Source of the DNA: Ulva prolifera
Taxonomy: Eukaryota; Chlorophyta; Ulvophyceae; Ulvales; Ulvaceae
DNA length: 64,000 nucleotides
NCBI GenBank assembly: GCA_023078555.1
Contig: CM041197.1
Location: 3,476,999-3,540,998, forward strand
Direction of reading: 5' to 3'
Shown: piece by piece, positions 32,819 to 43,989 of the stretch
Numbering within the stretch: position 1 is the first letter of the stretch
Layout: each line of letters opens with the position of its first letter
Position numbers and translations under genes: made by a program
Notes under the pieces: generated by a model
Seen by the model: the letters and a program-made list of their open reading frames with translations, nothing else
What the model was told of the DNA's origin: nothing
Database searches by the model: none

Positions 32819-35790
32819 CTGCATGCATGCGCGCGTGGGGCGGCGCGGGCGGAGCTGGGGGGCGGGGCGCGGCGGGGGGCGGCGGGGCGGGTGAGCTGGG
32901 CGCTGGGGGGGTGGTTATGGTGGCAGGTGTGTGGGTGTGTGAGTGGGGGGTGCGGAGGGGGGCGGGGGAGGGGGAGCCTCCCGGGTGTCTTGCGGGAGCG
33001 CTGGTGTTGGGCACCTGCGGTGAGCGGGAGGCGGAGCCTTGGTGTTGTGGGTGTGGAATCGAGGTTCCTGGCATGGGTCTGCCGGTCTCAAAGGGGGGTG
33101 CGTGGAGGATGGACACTGGACAGCATGGCTGCGTGGCTGGTTGAAAGGAACGTGTGGAAGGGTCACACATAGTGGTGGGAATGGCTCAGGAGTCCTGCAG
33201 CGGCCTGGATCGATGGAGAAGTTGGGTCAGATGAGGTCTCAGCCAAGATCGCTGCAGATGTGGAATCAGCAAGAACCAGGGCAGCTGCGTGGTAGTAATC
33301 AACCAGGCGGAGTGTCGTGTGTGTGTGCCGCACTCGCACGCATACACAAGCGCAGTGAGCCGACCCGACAGCGAGTGCGCCCTGTTGACGGCAACATGTG
33401 TAACACGCGAGCAATGTATGGATTAGAGTGGGATCGTCGTATTCGACGGTGACAAAGCAGCCGTGGCGAGCGCAGGTGCAGTGACAGACTGGCGGGTAGT
33501 GCGAGCAGCCGGAGCGGGCGCGACAGGCGAAGCCGCAGACGCTCCACCAGTGCATAATTAAGGGCTACAGCAGCAATTTAATCAACTCTTGACAGCCAAT
33601 TCAGTTGAAGTGGGGGTATATGCGCGACGAGACGACTTGCAGACGTAACGACAGACAGTATCACTCACACTAAACGTATGGCACGAGTCTGGTGATACGT
33701 AGGACAAGCAGCTTCCGAAATGTATTATGCAGCCACGGCGGAACGCACCAAGCAAACCCGACCAGGTTGCGAAATCCAGATCCTGTCGCCCAAGACCGTG
33801 TTGTTCCAGGTGGTCAATCAACTGATTCTGCAAACACACAAACACAATGATATTGACTTTCACATGTCTTATACGACAGAGTAATTCGCGTGGGACGTCC
33901 GGTCCATGACATCTCAGTGACCCATCCGGGCCATCGACAGGCACGCACCACCCAGTCCCGCGCCTTCGGTGCAGGATCATCCTCTTGAACACCTGAAGAA
34001 GAGAACGAAGCTTTGCGCGGTGTGTGCACCAGCAGGAGCGCTTGATCGCGGACAGTATACGCGCCTGCCCACTAGCAGACGGAACGAAGACAGCAACAAC
34101 GCCAAACACACAACTGAAAATTCCTCACACACACCAGTCCACAGCAGGTCACACTGAACATTAGCTTTGTTGAGCATGGAGCGCTGGTATCAAACACGAT
34201 GCAGCCGCAAGTCAGCTGGCATGAATGCGCTTGTACTCGGCTACCTAAGCTGCCCAGACAAGATATCACGATGGCAGACATTATCATCATCCATTACCAT
34301 ACCTGTCCAGTGTGCAGGCATGGGCGACCGGGATCGTGACCGCCTTTCAGGCATGTGGTGATATGTACGGTCACTGCTCCCGTCCCGCACGACCAGCCCT
34401 CGTCCCATTTGCACTCACCAATACACAGAGGCAGACAGCTACGCAGAGATAGAGATCATGCCAGAATGTATGGCCTCCGGACGAATATGAACATCCGAAC
34501 ACAGTGTTGGTAACGGCCTCCGTCTGAGCTAGCTTCGGACTGCGCATGCGGGCAGCATCGAGAATACATGTGACATATTCAATCGCGCTGATTAATGCTT
34601 TCGGGCGTCACGTGGACCGCACCTCTGGGACTCCTGGGTCGCATTCCCGCACTGTGTCGTCTAAGGGCCTGTCGATGCACGCAAGGCGATTTCAGGATCC
34701 CGCCACGAGACTGACGCTTGCATGTCCAGATGCACCCTTTCTACAGCGTCCTAGACGCAGCCTTGCTCCATCACTCGAGGCCTGCTGCGGTGCATTTCAA
34801 CTGCAACTGACACATGTCAACCAAGGCGATGTTGCGCGTGCCGCGGTACAAGCCGGTACCGGGCATGCACTGGAAGCTTGGATGTGGCACCACCTTCCGG
34901 TCGAAAGCCAGGATCATACACGCAACAAAATGCAAGATCATGCGCATGCGACGCTCTATCTGGCATCTCTCGGCCCGCGCGACCTCGTCGGCTGTGCACG
35001 TATACCTCCCAACGCTCGAGCAATGTCAACGTCTTGAAAGACGATGAATGTATTTCGCGCATGCCCCATCTGCAGCACCGAGACGAACATCTGGAGGCCT
35101 TCGAAAGGTTTGCGATCGCTCCGTCAAGTCAAGTTTACTGCGCAAAGACACGCGCACGCGACCCGCAGTGGGGCAGCTTGATGGGCAGTCCATAATTTTG
35201 GCAATTCTCCTGTCAGAATATTGCAATGGCCTGCCAGGCACGTGCCGGCCGGAACCAGCACCCGCACCTATCCCCATGCGCACATCTGCCATTTCATGTT
35301 GCGTCGGGTCCATAATAACGTCATATATCTTGTCGACACCCACAACTGGGCTGATAGGCGATCGATGCGCGGCCTCGCAGCCTCACGTCAGCAGCGAAAG
35401 TCAGACAGTGCACTGCAACGCAGCATTCACGGCGGAATTTAGTATTCAACTCTTGCATGACATATGAGGATGCATCATGGGGGTGGCGGGTGTCGTTCTG
35501 GACATCCGTTCGTGCACACGTGTGAGTGAACTCACATACATGGCAACGCGGGATGATAATGTGCATGCATGCGGATCGGCCGCGACGTCAGGGCGCGGCC
35601 CCGCGGTCGCGCGGTGCCACGATGTCAATTCCGCGCGACAACTGGACCGCGGCGCCACTGTCTCTAGAGCCAGTCCGCAGGGCTGCCCTGGGGAGCTGGT
35701 GCAGTGCGGACATGCCCCCATGCGGAATCCCTGTAGCTCCGGAGGTAGAAATGCGTGTCGATTTGAACCGAGTGGACACCTTGCCCATCG

Positions 35791-35858
35791 GGTGTTGATT
35801 CGAATGAGATTCAGTTGTGGGATTTGTCTTCTCCCGTTCACTCTTTTGTAAGACCAAT
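35791..35858 (+). mobile_element. Retroposon, TTGTAA family B, longer and older copy
   Basis: The 68-bp insert runs from GGTGTTGATTCGAATGAGAT to CTTCTCCCGTTCACTCTTTT then GTAAGACCAAT. Flanking 17-bp direct repeats (35774-35790 and 35859-35875) match at 14 positions. Its 5' part (TGTTGAT...ATGAGATTC) is shared with the copy near 63515, so the family extends 5' of the common tail. Confidence 0.75.
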
Positions 35859-36870
35859 GAACACCGTGCCGATCGCAGTTGAGAGGCCGGGCTGCGGCAC
35901 CGACCTGCGCTCAAGATCACTCCTACGTACGATCAGTCGACTGAAACGAAGGTCGAACACACTTATGCGTGGCGTGATCTGGTAGCACGCCGACGCTTTC
36001 GTCTACCCGTTCAGTAACGATGGTGGCAAAGTAGCCTGGACTGGACCGCGCTGGGCTCCAGGCTCAGTGTCGTTCTGTGGTGAGATCCGAAGCTGGGCTG
36101 CCAAACTTGCGAGCCCACGCGGACATGTCAACATGCATGTAAGCAGCATGCAGCTTTATGAGAGCCATGCATATGCTATGGGTGTGGGCCGCGTTCGACC
36201 GTTCACGCAGTTCCAACCCATGCATGTGAGCTTCAGGTATGTCCGAAGCATGCATGATGGCACGAAATTGAGGCGCGCGAAGAGTGCCGTCAGCCGCACA
36301 GCACAATTTTGCCGGCTTCATGCCGTGTGACTGCCGAGCTGGCTTACATCACTTCTCCAGCGGCCATGACTGAGATGCAGAGCTCCATGCCGCGGCACTG
36401 AGTGCACTTTGCATAAGCAGCTGCATAAGCTTTGTAGCTCTCGACAGGCACCGTTGTGGCCACATCTGGCCGTGACCGCAGGGGCTTGTCATGGTTGCGC
36501 CTGTCTGACATACCTCATCACAATGCAACGCCCACACTCCCTCAAGTGGCCTGCCTCATCCTTGTATCTCGGGATAGCAGTTCTTGAGTGGAACAAAAGT
36601 TTCATCCCATTTGCATGCATGCATCCATGGATGTAAGTGAACTACAAGGACAGATGCAAAAGGTACAAACACACACTGTACCATCCACCGCGCAGCCCAC
36701 TTCCTGCAGGAGCTTGGGGTGCACCAGCTGAGCTGTGCTGAGTTGTACAACAGTGTGCTGAGGCGGTGTGCTGAGGCAGTGGCAGCCTACGTTTCTCAGA
36801 TACATGGCACTGACACAACAACTGTGCTTCACAAAGCATGCTTCATGAAGCACAGCCATAACTTATAAGT

Positions 36871-36912
36871 GCCTCCTCGTCGTGGTCCCCGCAGGGACCA
36901 CGACAAGGAGGC
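36871..36912. repeat. 19-bp-arm hairpin
   Basis: Arms GCCTCCTCGTCGTGGTCCC (36871-36889) and 36894-36912 pair with one mismatch around a 4-nt CGCA loop. The right arm continues into sequence resembling the family A retroposon 3' end (GACAAGGAGGCAGGTATCACC). Confidence 0.9.
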
Positions 36913-38072
36913 AGGTATCACCACAGGAAGAGCCTAGGCCTGCAGCAGAGGAACAAAGCAGACAGCACACTCAAGCCACTGCAGAACAAGCAGCTGCCCA
37001 ACATCACCACCATATGACTCAAGTGAGGTACTGGTGGTACTGGCTTGAGTCGATGAGGCTGACCACCACCATGTTACTGGTGGTGGTCGGTGAGCCATTG
37101 ATGGTGGTGGTCAATGGCATGGTATGCAACTTGAGCACCATTTTCCTGGTCTGGATTCACCTGGCCATAATCTGACCAGATATTGACTGACAACACTGTA
37201 GCAGCACTGCACACACCATGGCCTGAAGTGCCGAACGGTTTCACCACAGTATATGAGCCTGTAGATCGCGTGCAACTGGCAATTGGCACCATGCTGGAAG
37301 TGTGGGCCATAACGATCAGCCCCATGAGGCAGCGCAGGACCAACCACCGACCTCACAGGCTCAGCTTGGATGTGGCTGGTTCCGTCAACATCTTGGCCCC
37401 GAAGTTGCCCCTGTGCCCGCAGACAGGCTGCTCCAGACAGCCTGTTCCAGACATTTGCCTAGCACCATGCTATGCAGCTCTGTCATGCAACGGTGCATGC
37501 TGTTGTAATTTGTTCTACACCAGACTATGGCCCTGGGTCCTGCCGCTCCCTCTGTGCCAGAGACCAGATTCACACCAACCGCAACCATCACCAGGAAATC
37601 ACACAGAGTTGACCACAGCTGCAGATGATCCACGTCTTGCTCCTTGCAAGCTCCTCAACCGCCTTCCTCAGCCTCGGCCCGGAAAACCCATGCCGTCCTC
37701 AGATGCTGCGGCATGATACCAAATGGCAAACAGCTCAGCTGCACAGCCTCTTAGAGACTTGCCCCTTCCATTCCATGGGCTGTATTTGCCCCAGCTAGCA
37801 GCATCGCCTGGTTTCACACGGCCAACTCCATGTCCACATCCTGCGCCATTGCCCCGGTCTGAATCCCGCCAAACACAGTTATCCAGGCGGACCCAAGCCA
37901 CCGGCAGCCGGCGGCCCAGCCCAGCCGCTCTGCAGGACATGCCCCTCTGCAGCAGGTGCAGCAGATCCGGGCCAAGACGGACGGCCTCGACGAGGACTCC
38001 TTGCAAAGCGCCTGCGCAGTGCCGGGTCACGCGGACCCCGGGGGGGAGGGGACTCCGCCATGACACATGGCA

Positions 38073-38304
38073 TCAGGCCAAGCCCTCGGGTAGGGTGTGC
38101 AGCGCGCGGTCCCAGGAGGGGTCATACTGCTCCGGCGGCGCGGTCCCCGGCGACGCCCGGCGAGGCCCGCAGGGCAGCTTTGTTGGGCAGTTGTCGGACG
38201 CGAGCCAAGCCACGGGCACGGGGGGCTGCAGGTAGTGGGGGGCCGCGGCGGCGGCGAGCCGGGGGCCGCCGTCTGGCTCGAGGCCCAGGTGGAACAGCGC
38301 CCCT
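38073..38304 (-). other. Possible terminal exon, unknown product
   Basis: On the minus strand a plausible acceptor (GTGCTGCAG near 38305) opens a frame beginning GALFHLGLEPDGGPRLAAAA and ending DRALHTLPEGLA at a stop at 38073. Composition is protein-like and GC-rich, but no upstream exon is identified and I recognise no domain. Confidence 0.3.
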
Positions 38305-39698
38305 GCAGCACAGTCCTGTGTCGCTACATACATACAATCGACGCAGCACAGAACATACCAGGTGGCAGCATTGGTGGGTGGGTGACCAGAGGGCTGGGCT
38401 CATATGGACTCATATGGTTGTTTGGCAGTTGCTTTTGGCAGTTGTGTTTATCAGGGAATTTGTTGTCATGCGTGATCATGCCTCATGCTGTGACTGCTTG
38501 TCATGATCTCCATGATGATCATGCCCTGAGGTCCAGTGGTGATGGTGTATCTGGCTGGTGAAGATGCAGCTACTGCTATGACTTCGAGCATCAGCTGCTG
38601 CTTGAGGAAGTCTAAACTGTACCAGAGGTTTAGGCAGGGCTCAACCGCTGTGATAGTAAAGTGTGTGTCTGCTCTTGTGGTGAATACTGCAGCACAGGGC
38701 CACGTGTTGTGGATATGACCTCCTGGAAGGCTGGTGTAGCCGATATGAGAAGACTTGCAGGCAGGCCAGTGTTGATGCCAGTGTTGATGCAGGCAGCAGC
38801 CAGATTTCAGCAGCCGTCTCAAGAAATCAGTGCTGTCTCTGGTGCTCCAGGTTTTCCTCTGCACTCCAGAGTGGCCACTGCGTGAACATTTCAGCAAATG
38901 GATCAAACGTTCAGGTGCAGGGATACACCACAGGGACAATCGAGCCAGACATACACATAAACCTGCAAATGTTGGTACAGAGAGTTGATGGGGAAGTGAC
39001 AAGACACAGATTGTATGACTGTGGCAGCTACATGGGGCACACAGCTGTGCATGGGCCATCCTTCAGGATGAGAAGCTGCAGCGCATCTGGTGGCAGCTAC
39101 TGCTGACAATATGCATTCTGCAGCAAGTCATCAAGGCATCAAAATGCACTGTGAGTACAACCCAGTGGACCCGTTTGCCAGTAGAAACTGCATGACAGAG
39201 GCTGACCTTGACACAATGTGTGCTTGTTATCACATCAGCACAAACACCGCAGTCAGTACTCAGTACTTAGATGACATGAATCTACCTCATTTGGTGAAGG
39301 TGCTGGTAGGATGCCAGATGTTTGATATTTTCCACATGATATTTGCATCGGGGTGATATTTGCATTGGGGTTGCCCACCCATACATCGTGTGAGGTGGTA
39401 GTGGGGCAGCCTTGCAGATGCATCAATGCCCATCCAAGACAGCCAGGCACGCGCCGTTTGAGCTGACAAATGGCAGCAACACCTACCAGCTCAGCAGACA
39501 ATATCAAGCAGCACCTGCGCTGTGTCGTGCAGACTCTCTCCGAATCATTCCATACCATACCCCATGCTGTATGCCACGCAGGAACTTCTCCACAGAGCAC
39601 ACAGACAGCATGTCAGACAGCAGGTCCATCATCACGCAGGCGATGCAGCACAGTCAGCTGATAGTTCACCGATGCACACACGTGATGCACTGCAGCCG

Positions 39699-39733
39699 TG
39701 CTGCCCGCCTCACTGCCCTTGGCCTTGTAAAAA
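39699..39733 (+). mobile_element. 35-bp retroposon tail, TTGTAA family A
   Basis: The insert TGCTGCCCGCCTCACTGCCC then TTGGCCTTGTAAAAA is flanked by 21-bp direct repeats (39678-39698 and 39734-39754) matching at 19 positions, both starting ACACGTGATG. Confidence 0.88.
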
Positions 39734-40010
39734 ACACGTGATGAACTGCGGCCGCCCCAGCAGGTTTGCAAAGAAGCGTCTTACCACGCAGCTCTAACGC
39801 ACGGCCAGCACGGCCCTGTGCATGCAGACGGCAGAGGGGAGACAAGCAGACCGGCCGGGCACGCAGTGCATGCCCCCCGCCCCGGCGCCCGCCTGTCCGC
39901 GAGTGACAGCCACGCGGCAGCGCAGTATCCACTGCTCTGCGTTCCAAAGGCACGACAGCTGCGGCACGAGTGCGCATGCAAGCAGCAGACGCACGGGCCG
40001 GGCTCGCCAA

Positions 40011-40094
40011 GGGCGTGGCGCCGAGGGCGTGGCGCCGAGGGCGTGGCGCCGAGGGCGTGGCGCCGAGGGAGTGGCGCCGAGGGCGTGGCGCCGC
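40011..40094. repeat. 14-bp minisatellite, six units
   Basis: Six units of GGGCGTGGCGCCGA, one with a G-to-A or C-to-A type variant. The period is not a multiple of three, and the array lies just 3' of an armadillo-gene exon, fitting an intron location. Confidence 0.95.
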
Positions 40095-40096
40095 AC

Positions 40097-42519
40097 CTGT
40101 GCAGGCGGCATGCACCGCGGGGTTCTTGCTCTTGAGCAGCGCGACGAGCAGCGGCGCGCAGCCGGCGGCCGCGAGAGCGCGCTTGCACGCGTCCGCGAAC
40201 GACAGCTGCCACACGAGCTCGCTGCCGTGGTGGAGCACCATGCCCACAAACGGCGGCAGCGCCTGCAGCGGCACCGCGCGGCCGCGGCCGGTGTACAGCG
40301 AGGCGCGTAGGATGCTGCATGCATGGGGCGGCAGTGACCGTGGCCGTTGGACGGTGATGCGTGCCAGGTACATGAGGAGGCAGAGGCCGGTTGAACCAGG
40401 ATGGACAAGATCTGCAGCGCTCCCGCTGTGCCTCGGCCGGCGGGGCCACTGCAGGGCTGAGCAGGACGTGGCACGACGAGATGAACAGCGGCTTTCCTAC
40501 CGCGGCAGATGCATCAGGCGTCGTGGCGCGGGGCATGCGGAGCGCACGACTGCACGTACTGAGCGTCACACCCCGAGGACCTCAAGGGCCCACACCCTGC
40601 CACCAAGCAGCAGCGGATGTGTGTTGCGGACAGCAGCGGTGCAGCGGCAAAACCGATGCAGCGGCAAAACTGGCAGCAGCGGTGCAGCGGCCAAAACAGC
40701 ATGCCCGGGGGGGGGGGGGGGGAAGGGCTCACCGGGTGATGGTGGAGCAGCCGCCGGAGTCGGCGATGATGGCTTTCGCGGGGGCGGCCACGGCGGCCTC
40801 TGCGAGGGTGCCGAGCACATAGGCCTGCCTCTCCGGCTCGCTCACCAGCGCCAGCCCGAGCAGCCTCTGCACGCATTCAGACCTCTCGAGCCTAAACAAG
40901 GCTGAACAACTTCTGAGAGGGACGGCGGCGGCAGATCGTACAGTGAAGTAAATCTGGATTTACCGAGCCGTATGCTGAATAGGGCAAGGGGAAAACCACC
41001 TGGATACACCCCTCAGACAATCGTACGCAACTCACAGGGCCTCCTCCTGTGCAAAGCGAGGTAGTCCGGCATAGCTGTTTCGATTCCCCGAAGTGCATGC
41101 ACAGTCGGATCCACGATCTCCTGAACTGGAGGGGGTACCTTTTATACCGTCCCCCCCAACCGATCGTGCTGGGGCCTCGCAGTGGCGGCGCGCTGAGCTC
41201 ACAACTCCGGCGCCCGGACAGCGGCCGTGACGGCACTGTTGCTACTGCTCAAGTCGCAAGCTATGAAGTGATGCATGCAGGCGCGCCTGGCCAGGAGCAG
41301 CAGAGGCAGGCCATGAGTGAAGTCGCCGGATGGCCGAGAACATCGACGGGAGCTGTCTGTGTACAGGGCCGAAAGGTGCTGCAATCGAGTACCCAACCAT
41401 AAAAAGAGCACAAGGCATCACAGTGCTGTGAGGGAGCAGAGGATCAGGGGCATGTGATGCAGCAGGTTGAGACAGGGGGGACGTCCTGGGGGGCAGCACC
41501 GTCGCGACAGATATGTCCAAGCAGCTCAAGTCGCCAGCGCGCTGAGACACCACCCAGTACAAGCATCCAGCCGCCTTTGCTGTCAGGTTTGTGGGTCCAT
41601 GGGATAAGGCAGAAAGCAGAGTGGCGGTGCCTGAGGGTGTCGCCATGGGGGCGAGTAAGGTCTTCAACAGCTCTGGGTGGCGGATTCGAGATGCCGGGGC
41701 CAAGGCGGATTGGATGAGGCGCAGCAGACCTCCTGCGATCGACGCGTGTGCTGCTGCAGTGTTGCTCCAGAGCGGCCCGTGTGTGGACAAGAGTGACAGT
41801 GCAGCTGGGACCACTGCTGAGAGGCGGACTGTAGTTGTACGGAGCGCCGCCATGTGGAAGAACAGCTCGGCCGCAGTGATCTGAACAGGTGACGAGAGCA
41901 TACCTGACCACAGTTGCAATGTGGCGGTCGCTGTGTGTGGCTGCTGCGAGGGCTGCACACTGTGCGAGTGGCACAGGCTGCCATGCTGTGGGAAAGGTGG
42001 CTTGTGCAGGCAGGAGCGCGGCGACAAGCTAGTATTGCGTGCATAATGATGCATATGTGGCTGGGTCTTGGGAAGAGAATGCAGTGGTACAACAACAAAG
42101 GCCACTGTTTCCCATGCGCTTATCATGGTGATCTAAGCACTCGGGCGAGTGCACTGCCCTCAACAGCCGCTGTGAATTCAGAAACACGACGCAGTATGAC
42201 AGGGTAGTACCTTGCTTCTGTCGTGCCCTGATTCGCTGACGAATATGCGATTCATAGCATTGACAGCGCGAGCCGAGACAGCATGCCGAAACATCGTCTC
42301 ACTTGCATCTGGATCAGCTGCCATGACCGACAAAAGCCCTGCACTGACGTGCTGTTCTTCTGGTTTGCCACTTTCAAGTAGCCTACTGGCGACTTCGGCG
42401 TAGTTTGTTTTCGCAAGTTCCATCCGAATTCCAGAGTTGGCCAAAGCAAGCTTCCACAGCTCTGCCGCGGCCTCTTCCCTGGTCGATTCTGCATCTGAAA
42501 CATTCTGCAGGATTTGCAT
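40097..42519 (-). CDS. Armadillo-repeat-like protein, partial model
   Basis: Four minus-strand exons encode alpha-helical armadillo/HEAT-like sequence. The first, about 42519-42211, has ESTREEAAAELWKLALANSG and EEQHVSAGLLSVMAADPDA (donor GTACTA). The second, from 41880, has ITAAELFFHMAALRTTTVRL and LTAKAAGCLYWVVSQRAGDL (acceptor TGTTCAG; its end near 41490 is unclear). The third, about 40897-40733, has ECVQRLLGLALVSEPERQAY and AKAIIADSGGCSTITR (donor GTGAGC, phase 2). The fourth, 40314-40097, has ILRASLYTGRGRAVPLQALP and CAPLLVALLKSKNPAVHAAC (acceptor GCATGCAG, donor GTGCGG); its phase matches the third. Armadillo repeats form superhelical protein-binding scaffolds; the partner is unknown. 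The last exon, possibly near 39.8-39.93 kb, and the first exon are undefined. Confidence 0.6.
40707..40722. repeat. Poly-G tract, 16 bp
   Basis: A run of 16 G just downstream of an armadillo-gene donor site, inside the intron. Confidence 0.9.
40940..41120 (-). mobile_element. Candidate SINE, diverged copy 2
   Basis: Shares with 28010-28295 the stretches AAACCACCTGGA, CCCCTCAGAC, GCAACTCACAGGGCCTCCT, AAGCGAGG and the AAATCTG..TTTAC.GAGCCGTAT end, in the same orientation. Its tRNA-like head (GATCGTGGATCCGACTG) is degraded. It lies in an armadillo-gene intron. Confidence 0.65.

Positions 42520-43989
<1,470 letters not shown>

Larger units (their letters stand above)
32850..40096. other. Long interval without a supported gene
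   Basis: A GC-rich block at 32.85-33.05 kb may hold upstream exon sequence of the acidic-domain gene, but I cannot define it. Noted elsewhere are a family B retroposon (35791-35858), a hairpin (36871-36912), a possible exon (38073-38304), a family A retroposon (39699-39733) and a minisatellite (40011-40094). The remaining short frames lack domains. Confidence 0.35.
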
